From positions 1-15,149 of the forward strand of contig JBAZTJ010000057.1 of assembly GCA_041662005.1 (NCBI GenBank): a stretch of 15,149 nucleotides of DNA, in the 5' to 3' direction. The position numbers were made by a program, and so were the translations under genes. The first letter of the stretch is position 1, and the number at the start of each line of letters is the position of its first letter. Positions 6,566 to 14,243 of the stretch are shown here, piece after piece. Origin of the DNA: DATHXC01 sp041662005. GTDB taxonomy: Bacteria > Pseudomonadota > Gammaproteobacteria > Burkholderiales > Methylophilaceae. Under the pieces are notes generated by a model that saw only the letters and a list, made by a program, of their open reading frames with translations, was not told where the DNA came from and ran no database searches.

Positions 6566-7123
6566 ATGTTGGATGCAGTGAAAAAAAACGCAGAACAAAA
6601 AATGCAAAAGTCGTTAGAGTCGCTTAAGAATGACCTCGGCAAGGTACGTACCGGCCGTGCTCATACCGGACTACTTGACCATGTGATGGTTGATTACTAT
6701 GGCTCCATGGTGGCTGTTAATCAGGTTGCCAATGTCACTTTGGGTGACGCTCGTACTATCAATGTGCAGCCATATGAAAAGAGCATGATAGGCAAGGTTG
6801 AGAAAGCCATCCGCGATGGTGATTTGGGCCTCAACCCTGCTACCAATGGCGATATGATAAGAGTGCCTATGCCTATGCTGACCGAAGAGCGTAGAAAAGA
6901 TCTAATCAAGGTGGTACGAACTGAGGCTGAGAATGCCAAAGTGGCTGTGCGCAATGTGCGTCGTGATGCGAATGATGCCTTGAAGAAGTTAATTAAGGAC
7001 AAAGAGATCAGCGAGGACGATGAGCGTCGCATGCAGGATGAAGTTCAGAAACTTACCGATAAAAATGTGGCTGAAATTGACAAAATGCTGCTGGCAAAAG
7101 AAGCCGACCTGATGGCGGTGTAG
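6566..7123 (+). CDS. frr: Ribosome recycling factor
   Basis: RRF works with EF-G to split the post-termination ribosome. From ATG 6566 the protein is 185 residues, exactly the usual length. The three-helix-bundle domain carries the conserved KVRTGRAHTGLLD (26-38), and VDYYGS (42-47) leads to the small beta domain. The conserved NPATNGDMIRVPMPMLTEERRKDL run begins near residue 85. The long charged C-terminal helices include RNVRRDANDALKK. The consensus AGGAGG predicts strong initiation, higher than for the downstream envelope genes. The gap from pyrH is 60 bases, with no terminator visible. Confidence 0.97.
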   Translation: MLDAVKKNAEQKMQKSLESLKNDLGKVRTGRAHTGLLDHVMVDYYGSMVAVNQVANVTLGDARTINVQPYEKSMIGKVEKAIRDGDLGLNPATNGDMIRVPMPMLTEERRKDLIKVVRTEAENAKVAVRNVRRDANDALKKLIKDKEISEDDERRMQDEVQKLTDKNVAEIDKMLLAKEADLMAV

Positions 7124-7179
7124 TTTCAATTGATGGATCAGTATCGATTTTTAATCATTATCTTGCAATGTTATAAACT

Positions 7180-7183
7180 GGAG
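7180..7183 (+). promoter_or_regulatory. Ribosome binding site supporting a TTG start for uppS
   Basis: GGAG six bases before TTG 7190. The triplet just before that TTG (7187-7189) is an in-frame TGA, so no earlier start exists, and the next in-frame ATG falls inside the catalytic motif. Confidence 0.75.
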
Positions 7184-7189
7184 CGTTGA

Positions 7190-7942
7190 TTGGCACTTTT
7201 TTCCAGCTCCACACAATCTATTCCAAACGCCGGCGAAATCCCCCGCCATGTTGCCATCATCATGGATGGCAATGGGCGCTGGGCCAAAAAACGCTTTCTT
7301 CCTCGTGTTGCCGGACATAAGCGTGGGGTTGAAACGGTGCGGGATATGGTCAAGCAGTGTGCCACCCTGGGCGTGGATTATCTGACATTGTTTGCCTTCA
7401 GCAGTGAGAACTGGCGCAGACCTGAAGAAGAGGTCAGTTTTCTCATGGGCCTGTTTATGGATGCACTCAAGCGCGAGGTCAGCAAGCTGCATCAGAACAA
7501 CATTCGACTGATTCTGATAGGTGACCGCTCGCGATTTGATGAGGCATTGTGCGCGCGCATTGATGAGGCGGAGTCGCTTACTAAGCACAATACCGGTTTA
7601 ACCCTGACTATTGCTGCAAATTATGGTGGTCGTTGGGATATGTTACAGGCGGTGAATCAGATGTTATTGGTAAAGCCAGAGCTGGCGGGAAAGTTCACTG
7701 AAGAGGATCTGGCGCCTTTTCTGACCATGCCTTATGCTCCGGAGCCGGATCTGTTCATTCGTACCGGAGGTGAAAAGCGTATCAGCAATTTTTTGCTTTG
7801 GCAGTTAGCGTATAGCGAGCTTTATTTTACCGATACCCTCTGGCCTGACTTTGATGAGGCTGCCTTTAATCTCGCAATACAGTCATACCAACAGCGCGAG
7901 CGGCGCTTTGGCCGCACCAGTGAGCAGCTAACAGAAAAATAA
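7190..7942 (+). CDS. uppS: Isoprenyl transferase, undecaprenyl diphosphate synthase (TTG start)
   Basis: This cytosolic cis-prenyltransferase condenses isopentenyl diphosphates onto farnesyl diphosphate to make the C55 carrier lipid precursor for peptidoglycan and O-antigen. The 250 residues show HVAIIMDGNGRWAKK (20-34) with catalytic D26, HKRGVETVRDM (43-53), LTLFAFSSENWRRP (65-78) and EPDLFIRTGGEKRISNFLLW (185-204). YFTDTLWPDF (212-221) ends the signature region, so all substrate-binding motifs are present. The TTG start is forced: an in-frame TGA lies directly upstream and the first ATG is within the active-site motif. The rare start may keep expression below frr. It leads the tightly packed envelope segment; cdsA begins 7 bases after its stop. 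Confidence 0.96.
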   Translation: MALFSSSTQSIPNAGEIPRHVAIIMDGNGRWAKKRFLPRVAGHKRGVETVRDMVKQCATLGVDYLTLFAFSSENWRRPEEEVSFLMGLFMDALKREVSKLHQNNIRLILIGDRSRFDEALCARIDEAESLTKHNTGLTLTIAANYGGRWDMLQAVNQMLLVKPELAGKFTEEDLAPFLTMPYAPEPDLFIRTGGEKRISNFLLWQLAYSELYFTDTLWPDFDEAAFNLAIQSYQQRERRFGRTSEQLTEK

Positions 7943-7949
7943 CAGATTC

Positions 7950-8777
7950 ATGCTTAAAACTCGCATTATCACTTCAGTAATACTCATACCAGGATTCTTG
8001 GCGGCTTTATTCTACCTGCCAGAGAATTATTGGTCGCTCCTCATGCTTGTGGTGTGTATAGCCGGTATATGGGAATGGTCTGGTATGGCTAAATACACCC
8101 CGCTCGCTCGCAAAATTTACACGTTGGCGACAGCAGCAGCTGGTTTATTTGTTTATTTCAGCACCTATACTCCTTTCCCAAATTTGCAGGATGCAGCCTT
8201 GTTCTGGGGAATATTGGCGGCGGCCATATTCTGGCTGATATACGCCCCGGTCTGGCTTATTTCGCGTATGCAAATCAAGAATTTTTTGTTATTAGGGCTT
8301 ATCGGCTGGGTATTAATCATGCCGGTCTGGTTCGCCATGATAGGTTTGCGCCGCGTTGATCCCTGGCTGCTGTTAGTCATCATTGTGGCAGTATGGATCG
8401 CTGACAGTGCTGCCTATTTCGCTGGCAAGCGGTTTGGTAAACATAAATTAGCCCCGCTAATTAGCCCGGGGAAAACTTGGGAGGGTGTGTTGGGTGCCTG
8501 GCTTGCAGTGAGTATCTATGGGCTGGTTCTGTGTCGGGTCAGGAATTATGATTACTGGCTTATCGTCGGCTTATGGGGCATCACTGTGTTAAGTGTCATG
8601 GGGGACCTGGTGGAGTCACTGGTCAAGCGCCATGCTGGGGTTAAGGATAGTGGTAGTCTGGTGCCCGGACATGGCGGTGTGCTTGACCGGATAGATGGCC
8701 TGACCTCAAGCCTGCCTTTGGCGGCGTTCTTCATCTACTTCCCCTTGTACTACGCAGTCTGGTTTAGTTATGTCTAA
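7950..8777 (+). CDS. cdsA: Phosphatidate cytidylyltransferase (CDP-diacylglycerol synthase)
   Basis: CdsA makes CDP-diacylglycerol from phosphatidic acid and CTP in the inner membrane, feeding all phospholipid synthesis. The 275-residue protein is strongly hydrophobic, with about seven or eight likely membrane segments (for example near 8-22, 29-44, 85-103, 111-131, 138-152, 183-195, 203-217 and 255-272). The family signature runs from SLVKRHAGVKDSGSLVPGHG (223-242) into GVLDRIDG (243-250) and keeps its metal-binding aspartates. SPGKTWEG (172-179) is also conserved. No clear Shine-Dalgarno precedes the ATG, so coupling to uppS, 7 bases upstream, is likely. The 3' end overlaps dxr by 8 bases. 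Confidence 0.96.
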   Translation: MLKTRIITSVILIPGFLAALFYLPENYWSLLMLVVCIAGIWEWSGMAKYTPLARKIYTLATAAAGLFVYFSTYTPFPNLQDAALFWGILAAAIFWLIYAPVWLISRMQIKNFLLLGLIGWVLIMPVWFAMIGLRRVDPWLLLVIIVAVWIADSAAYFAGKRFGKHKLAPLISPGKTWEGVLGAWLAVSIYGLVLCRVRNYDYWLIVGLWGITVLSVMGDLVESLVKRHAGVKDSGSLVPGHGGVLDRIDGLTSSLPLAAFFIYFPLYYAVWFSYV

Positions 8778-9954
8778 ATTACAGAATGTCACTATCCTGG
8801 GTGCCACGGGTACCATAGGCTTGCATACGCTTGATGTTATCGCACGCCATCCGGAACGGTTTCGTGCCTATGCCCTTAGCGCTAATAGCAAAGTCGAAGA
8901 GCTATTCAAACAGTGCCAGAAATTTGAACCGGTGTATGCCGTGATGCTGGATGCCGATGCTGCGGAAAAGCTGCACGTTAAACTCCAGCATATCGGCAGC
9001 ACTACCCAAGTGCTGTGCGGCCTGGCAGCACTCGAGCAGGTATCATCAGATGAGCAGGTCGATGTGGTTATGGCAGCGATTGTTGGGGCTGCAGGCCTCA
9101 AGCCAGCAATGGCAGCTGCTCATGCCGGCAAGCGGATTTTGCTGGCCAATAAAGAAACTCTTGTCATGGCAGGCAGTCTATTCATGCAGGCAGTGGAGCA
9201 GGGCGGGGCAACATTATTGCCGATAGACAGTGAGCATAATGCGATTTTTCAGGTGATGCCCGTGCAGAAACTATCCACTCTGAGTGATGGGGGCATTAAG
9301 AAGATTCTGCTAACTGCGTCAGGCGGGCCTTTCCGCAACGCAACATCCGCAGAGCTGGCGGCGGTAACTCCGGCGCAGGCACTCAATCACCCTAACTGGG
9401 TGATGGGGCCCAAAATCACGATAGATTCTGCCACCCTTATGAACAAAGGCCTGGAGGTCATAGAGGCGCACTGGTTATTTAATGCGGCGGCTGAGCAGAT
9501 AGAAGTTGTAGTACATCCGCAAAGTGTCATTCACTCGATGGTGGAGTATGTAGATGGCTCTGTGCTTGCCCAGCTTGGCAACCCTGATATGCGCACTCCG
9601 ATTGCTTATGCGCTGGGCTATCCTGACCGGCTTGAAAGCGGCGTAAGCTCGCTGGATTTATTTAAAATTGCCCGCCTGGATTTTGAGTTACCGGATACTA
9701 GCCGATTTCCATGCCTGAGGCTGGCCTTTGATGCGCTTAAATTAAGTGGTACCGCGCCAGCGATAATGAACGCCGCCAATGAAATCGCAGTAGCGGCATT
9801 TTTGAACGAAAAAATAGGATTTACACAAATTCCAACATTGATTGAGTCCGTGCTGACTAATTCGAATATCCAGGCCGTATCTGACTTGGAAATGGTGGTT
9901 TTCGCGGACCAGGCTGCCCGCGCTGCTGCTTTGGAATGGGTACAGCGGCACTAA
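8770..9954 (+). CDS. dxr: 1-deoxy-D-xylulose 5-phosphate reductoisomerase
   Basis: Dxr converts DXP to 2-C-methyl-D-erythritol 4-phosphate with NADPH, the committed step of the MEP isoprenoid pathway and the fosmidomycin target. The 394 residues (E. coli 398) carry the dinucleotide motif GATGTIG (11-17; GSTGSIG in E. coli) and ANKETLVMAG (126-135). PIDSEHNAIFQ (151-161) supplies metal ligands D153 and E155. SGGPFR (184-189) begins the substrate region, and MNKGLEVIEAHWLF (224-237) supplies the third ligand, E229. HPQSVIHSMVEY (249-260) and GTAPAIMNAANEIAVAAF (327-344) complete it. The ATG overlaps the cdsA stop by 8 bases with no good Shine-Dalgarno, indicating translational coupling. It makes the precursor that uppS polymerises, so the neighbourhood is functionally coherent. 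Confidence 0.97.
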   Translation: MSKLQNVTILGATGTIGLHTLDVIARHPERFRAYALSANSKVEELFKQCQKFEPVYAVMLDADAAEKLHVKLQHIGSTTQVLCGLAALEQVSSDEQVDVVMAAIVGAAGLKPAMAAAHAGKRILLANKETLVMAGSLFMQAVEQGGATLLPIDSEHNAIFQVMPVQKLSTLSDGGIKKILLTASGGPFRNATSAELAAVTPAQALNHPNWVMGPKITIDSATLMNKGLEVIEAHWLFNAAAEQIEVVVHPQSVIHSMVEYVDGSVLAQLGNPDMRTPIAYALGYPDRLESGVSSLDLFKIARLDFELPDTSRFPCLRLAFDALKLSGTAPAIMNAANEIAVAAFLNEKIGFTQIPTLIESVLTNSNIQAVSDLEMVVFADQAARAAALEWVQRH

Positions 9955-11327
9955 TGTTTACACTGCTTTCATTTCTACTAACGCTTGGCATTCTGGTGAC
10001 CATACACGAGTATGGTCATTTTCAGGTAGCGCGTTGGTGTGGTGTCAAAGTGTTACGGTTTTCTATTGGCTTCGGCAAGCCTTTATTCAGCAGAAAATTC
10101 GGCCAGGACCAGACCGAGTTTGTATTAGCCGCATTGCCATTCGGCGGTTATGTGAAGATGCTGGATGAGCGCGAGTTGCCTGCGGACGATAGGCCTGCAC
10201 TGAGCGAGCAGGAGCTAGCTCGCGCATTTAACCGTCAATCTGTGTGGAAGCGCATTGCCATCGTTGCCGCAGGCCCTGCGGCTAATTTATTGCTGGCTAT
10301 TTTCCTCTATTGGATATTATTTATGCATGGGGTTATGGGCATGAAGCCCATACTGGGAGAGGTCGAGCAAAACTCACCAGCGGCGCAAGCCAGCATGCGT
10401 AATGGAGATATGGTACGCAAGGTCGGGGATAATCTGGTAAGCACCTGGCAGGATGTGCGCTGGGAGTTGTTGCGGCAAGTGATTAAAGCGCCAGTAGTAG
10501 AAATCGAGACGGTGGATGCCGACCATGATGTGCATCTACACCAGTTACAACTAGGAACTATCGGTAAAGATGATTTCGAAAACGATTTTTTAGATAAGCT
10601 TGGTTTAAAACCGTTTCAGCCACAAATACCCGCCAATATTGGGGAAGTGGTGGCAGGCAGTGCCGCTGAGAAAGCAGGGTTGCTTGCAGGCGATCAGATA
10701 GTGTCCATAGGTGGCGTTTTAGTGTCGCAATGGGAGGATTTTGTAAATGTAGTACGCAAGAACCCAGGAAAACCAATTAATGTGGAGTTGAGGCGCAGCG
10801 GTGAGATTCGCACAGTCACCATTACGCCAGACTCAGTAGATGAGGGTGGTCAGCACATTGGTCGTATTGGTGCAGCCTATCGCATGGATCAGACTGAAAT
10901 GGATAAGTTTCTGGTCCAGGTGCAATACCCGCCCGTTACGGCCTTGTCAAAGGCATTCAAGAAAACCTGGGATACCTCGATATTCAGCCTGAAAATGCTC
11001 GGTAGCATGATTACCGGTGAAGTTTCATGGAAGGGAATGAGCGGGCCGGTGACTATAGCCAGCTATGCCGGGCAGAGCGCACATATAGGCTGGAAAGCCT
11101 TTCTTGGGTTCCTGGCGGTCATCAGTATCAGCCTGGGTGTGCTTAACCTGCTGCCTATTCCAGTATTAGATGGCGGGCATTTGTTGTATTATATGGTTGA
11201 AATTTTAAAAGGGAGTCCGGTTTCCGAGCAGGTGATGGAAGTTGGCCAGCGCGTAGGATTGTCATTGCTCGGTTTGTTAATGGCATGCGCTTTATATAAT
11301 GATTTCAATAGACTAATAACAGGCTGA
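9954..11327 (+). CDS. rseP: RseP-type site-2 zinc metalloprotease
   Basis: RseP cleaves membrane-embedded anti-sigma factors (RseA in E. coli) and remnant signal peptides in the inner membrane. The 457 residues begin with a hydrophobic helix bearing the zinc motif HEYGH (18-22). A second membrane segment lies near 100-124, two periplasmic PDZ domains at about 130-210 and 222-300, a third segment near 382-402 containing NLLPIPVLDGG (398-408, ligand D406), and a last segment near 433-450. ATG 9954 shares one base with the dxr stop (TAATG). The in-frame ATG at 9936 would add six residues and is less likely, because homologues begin right at this hydrophobic helix. Whether a classical RseA exists here is unknown. 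Confidence 0.96.
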   Translation: MFTLLSFLLTLGILVTIHEYGHFQVARWCGVKVLRFSIGFGKPLFSRKFGQDQTEFVLAALPFGGYVKMLDERELPADDRPALSEQELARAFNRQSVWKRIAIVAAGPAANLLLAIFLYWILFMHGVMGMKPILGEVEQNSPAAQASMRNGDMVRKVGDNLVSTWQDVRWELLRQVIKAPVVEIETVDADHDVHLHQLQLGTIGKDDFENDFLDKLGLKPFQPQIPANIGEVVAGSAAEKAGLLAGDQIVSIGGVLVSQWEDFVNVVRKNPGKPINVELRRSGEIRTVTITPDSVDEGGQHIGRIGAAYRMDQTEMDKFLVQVQYPPVTALSKAFKKTWDTSIFSLKMLGSMITGEVSWKGMSGPVTIASYAGQSAHIGWKAFLGFLAVISISLGVLNLLPIPVLDGGHLLYYMVEILKGSPVSEQVMEVGQRVGLSLLGLLMACALYNDFNRLITG

Positions 11328-11332
11328 GCCTA

Positions 11333-13657
11333 ATGATTTTGAAAATAGTCCTGAGTAAGTGCATCAGGTATTTACCGGTAATGATTCTTGGTGCTTACGC
11401 TACGTCTGCTTTTGCGTTAGAGCCATTTGTAGTCAAGGATATTCGTGTTGAGGGTATACAGCGTACTGAAGCCGGTACGGTGTTCAATTACCTGCCGGTG
11501 AAAGTTGGCGAAACCATGGATGACGAGAAAGCCACCCAGGCTATCAAGTCACTCTACGGTACAGGGTTCTTCAAAGATGTGCGTATCGAAGCTGATCAGG
11601 GTGTCTTGGTCATCCTGGTGCAAGAGCGTGCTGCAATTTCACAGATTAACTTCAACGGTAATAAATCTTTCCCCAGTGACAAAATGAAGGAAGGTCTCAA
11701 GCAGATCGGGCTTGCTGAGGGTTTGATTTTTGATAAATCCATGTTGGACAGGGCAGAGCAGGAAATCAAGCGCCAGTATCTGTCTCAGGGTAAGTATGGC
11801 GCGACCGTTAAGGCGTCTACCAGCCCATTGGAGCGTAATCGTGTCGCTATCCGCTTTGATATCGAAGAAGGTGCAATTTCCAAAATACGCAATATCAATG
11901 TGGTCGGCAACCAGGCTTTTACTACCGATCAATTGCGTGAGCAATTCAAGTTGACTACGCCTGACTGGATGACGTGGTGGAGTAAAAACGATCAGTATTC
12001 CAAACAAAAGCTAACGGCCGATCTGGAAGCCTTGCGTTCTTTCTATATGAACCAGGGTTACCTGGAGTTCAATATCGACTCCACTCAGGTTTCAATTACC
12101 CCTGATAAGCGGGATATCTACATTACCGTTAACATCACTGAAGGTGAGAAATATACTGTCACCGATGTTAAGGTCGCCGGCGAAACCATTATTACTGAAG
12201 ATGAAGTGCGTAAGCTGATTACACTGAACTCTGGTGAAACATTCAGTCGTCAGAAAATTACCGAATCCAGTAAAGCCATTGGCGATCGTCTGGGTAATGA
12301 CGGCTATGCCTTTTCCAATGTGAATGCTATTCCTGATGTCAATAAGGAAAAGCACACCGTGGCATTTACTTTTATGGTTGACCCAGGTCGCCGGGTTTAC
12401 GTGCGTCGCATCAACCTTACTGGTAACACCAGAACGCGGGATGAAGTGTTGCGCAGGGAAATGCGCCAGCTGGAATCTGCATGGTATGGCGCTGACAAGA
12501 TCACGCGCTCCAAACAGCGTTTGGAAAGATTGCAGTACTTTTCAGATGTAAACGTTGAAACCCCAGCGGTTCCTGGCACTACTGACCAGGTTGACCTGAA
12601 TGTGAATGTGACGGAAAAGTCTACCGGGAGCATCATGTTCGGTGCTGGCTTGTCCAGTGCCGAAGGTGTTGTACTGGGAGTTACGGTCAACCAGAATAAC
12701 TTCCTCGGTACTGGTAATCGGGTAGCTGCGCAGGTCAACACCGGGCGTATTAACACTATTTACTCTTTATCCTATACCGACCCTTACTTTACCCCGGATG
12801 GTATTAGTAGAAGCTTTAATGTATACCGCCGCGATGTAGATACTTCCTACTTGCGAACGGGCACTTACAAGACTTCGTCCTATGGTGCCGGTGTCAGCTT
12901 TGGGATGCCACTGAATGAGCGAGACTCAGTAAGTGCCGGACTTACCTTCGACTATACCCAAGTTGATCTTGAGGCTACCAGTCCAACTCGGTATAAATTA
13001 TATTGTGGCAGCCAGACCAGCTTGGGTTGCGAAAATAATACATTGATGTTAAATCTTGGTTGGGTGCATGACACCCGAGACAACGTCCTCTTTCCTAATA
13101 ATGGCGTACTGCAAAGAATCAGTTCAGAAGTGGGACTTCCTGGGCTGGATCTTCAATACTACAAGCTGGAATATAAGCATTCATGGTACAAGGAAATCAA
13201 TAAAAGCCTGACTTTTATGCTGAATGGGGAGATGGGTTATGGCGATACTTATGGCAGTAAAGATTACCCATTCTTCAAAAACTTTTATATTGGCGGCGTA
13301 AACTCGGTGCGTGGATATCAGACAAGTGCAATTGGTCCGCGTGAGGTTGATGCTGTTTCTGGTAACGATTTTGCCGTAGGTGGCACTAAGCGCCTACTGG
13401 GAAATGCGGAAATTTATTTCCCTATCCCCGGGATGAAAGATTCTAAACAGTTAAGATTAAGCACATTTCTTGATGCAGGCTCTGTTTATGCATCAAGTGA
13501 TCCTATCAGCTTGGCAGATTTAAGATATTCAACAGGTTTAGGGATCAGTTGGTACTCCCCGTTCGGCCCTATTAAATTGGTGCTTGCTAAAGCCCTAAAT
13601 GCAAAAGATACTGATCGAACACAAATATTGCAGTTCCAGCTTGGGTCGCAGTTTTAG
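11333..13657 (+). CDS. bamA: Outer membrane protein assembly factor BamA
   Basis: BamA is the core of the BAM complex that folds beta-barrel proteins into the outer membrane. The 774 residues start with a signal peptide, probably cut after AFA (26-28). Five POTRA domains follow at roughly 33-98, 103-180, 184-270, 274-350 and 355-428; several open with the typical I-x-V-x-G-N pattern (INFNGN at 105-110, INVVGN at 188-193, INLTGN at 360-365). The Omp85 barrel occupies about 430-774, with the diagnostic VRGY in loop 6 (659-662) and a C-terminal phenylalanine. A barrel loop carries a C-x7-C pair (C558, C566), possibly a disulfide. It begins 5 bases after the rseP stop and is followed by its chaperone partner skp. 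Confidence 0.98.
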   Translation: MILKIVLSKCIRYLPVMILGAYATSAFALEPFVVKDIRVEGIQRTEAGTVFNYLPVKVGETMDDEKATQAIKSLYGTGFFKDVRIEADQGVLVILVQERAAISQINFNGNKSFPSDKMKEGLKQIGLAEGLIFDKSMLDRAEQEIKRQYLSQGKYGATVKASTSPLERNRVAIRFDIEEGAISKIRNINVVGNQAFTTDQLREQFKLTTPDWMTWWSKNDQYSKQKLTADLEALRSFYMNQGYLEFNIDSTQVSITPDKRDIYITVNITEGEKYTVTDVKVAGETIITEDEVRKLITLNSGETFSRQKITESSKAIGDRLGNDGYAFSNVNAIPDVNKEKHTVAFTFMVDPGRRVYVRRINLTGNTRTRDEVLRREMRQLESAWYGADKITRSKQRLERLQYFSDVNVETPAVPGTTDQVDLNVNVTEKSTGSIMFGAGLSSAEGVVLGVTVNQNNFLGTGNRVAAQVNTGRINTIYSLSYTDPYFTPDGISRSFNVYRRDVDTSYLRTGTYKTSSYGAGVSFGMPLNERDSVSAGLTFDYTQVDLEATSPTRYKLYCGSQTSLGCENNTLMLNLGWVHDTRDNVLFPNNGVLQRISSEVGLPGLDLQYYKLEYKHSWYKEINKSLTFMLNGEMGYGDTYGSKDYPFFKNFYIGGVNSVRGYQTSAIGPREVDAVSGNDFAVGGTKRLLGNAEIYFPIPGMKDSKQLRLSTFLDAGSVYASSDPISLADLRYSTGLGISWYSPFGPIKLVLAKALNAKDTDRTQILQFQLGSQF

Positions 13658-13679
13658 TTATTTATAGTAATAATTTGTT

Positions 13680-13684
13680 AGGAG
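13680..13684 (+). promoter_or_regulatory. Ribosome binding site supporting a TTG start for skp
   Basis: AGGAG lies 7 bases before TTG 13692 but 16 bases before the in-frame ATG at 13701, so spacing favours the TTG. Another TTG at 13687 is out of frame and meets a stop after one codon. Confidence 0.65.
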
Positions 13685-13691
13685 ATTTGAA

Positions 13692-14195
13692 TTGAAGATC
13701 ATGTTGAAAAGTTTGCTGACAGCCAGCGCGTTGGTTTTAGCTTTAAATGCAAATGCAGCAGACACCAAGATTGGCTATGTCGTGATGGACAGAATACTGC
13801 AGGAAGCCCCTCAGGTGATTGAGATTAACAAAAAGCTCGAAAAAGAAATTATTCCACGCCGTCAAGAATTAGAGAAAATTGCCAAGCAGATTAAGGATGC
13901 TGAAGCTTCTCTGGATAAAGATGGCTTGACTATGGCCGAGGCTGATCGTCGCAACAAAGAGCGTGATATCGCCAACTCCAAATTGGAATTCCAACGCAAA
14001 CAACGTGAATTTAACGAAGACCTCAATTTGCGTAAAAATGATGAGTTCAAGTCGTTCGAAGACCGTATCAATAAGGCAGTTACGTCCATTTCCGAAGCGG
14101 AGGGCTATGATATGGTGTTGTTTGGGCCAGTTGGATACTTCAGCAAGCGCGTCGATATCACTGATAAGGTTTTGAAAGCCTTGGGTAAGAAATAG
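13692..14195 (+). CDS. skp: Periplasmic OmpH/Skp-family chaperone (probable TTG start)
   Basis: Skp trimers hold unfolded outer-membrane proteins in the periplasm and deliver them to BamA. The 167-residue product (E. coli 161) has a signal peptide with a basic start, a hydrophobic core and the cleavage site ANA|A after residue 22. Mature ADTKIGYVVMDRILQEAP opens the small beta body. Residues about 42-130 are a long, highly charged coiled-coil hairpin (repeated K/E/R/Q heptad-like pattern), followed by the returning strand (YDMVLFGPVGYFS). The TTG at 13692 is preferred by ribosome-binding-site spacing; starting at ATG 13701 would remove three residues and leave the signal peptide usable. Its place between bamA and lpxD is conserved. 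Confidence 0.94.
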   Translation: MKIMLKSLLTASALVLALNANAADTKIGYVVMDRILQEAPQVIEINKKLEKEIIPRRQELEKIAKQIKDAEASLDKDGLTMAEADRRNKERDIANSKLEFQRKQREFNEDLNLRKNDEFKSFEDRINKAVTSISEAEGYDMVLFGPVGYFSKRVDITDKVLKALGKK

Positions 14196-14243
14196 TAAAT
14201 ATATAGCTTACTCACATTTGCCTATTAAACGATCTTTACGCGG

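Noticed and set aside
6541..6627. Small 28-codon frame overlapping the frr start (ATG 6541)
   Set aside because: No ribosome binding site, no hydrophobic or leader-peptide character, and it is read through the frr start region by chance.
7169..7177. TGT-TATAAA, a good extended -10 match before uppS
   Set aside because: A start about 7 bases downstream would fall near 7184, removing the GGAG site and leaving almost no leader; no -35 is visible. Probably chance in an AT-rich spacer.
9936..9953. Upstream ATG for rseP inside the dxr 3' end
   Set aside because: It adds MGTAAL ahead of the conserved first membrane helix; the TAATG overlap at 9954 is the usual arrangement, though I cannot exclude the longer form.
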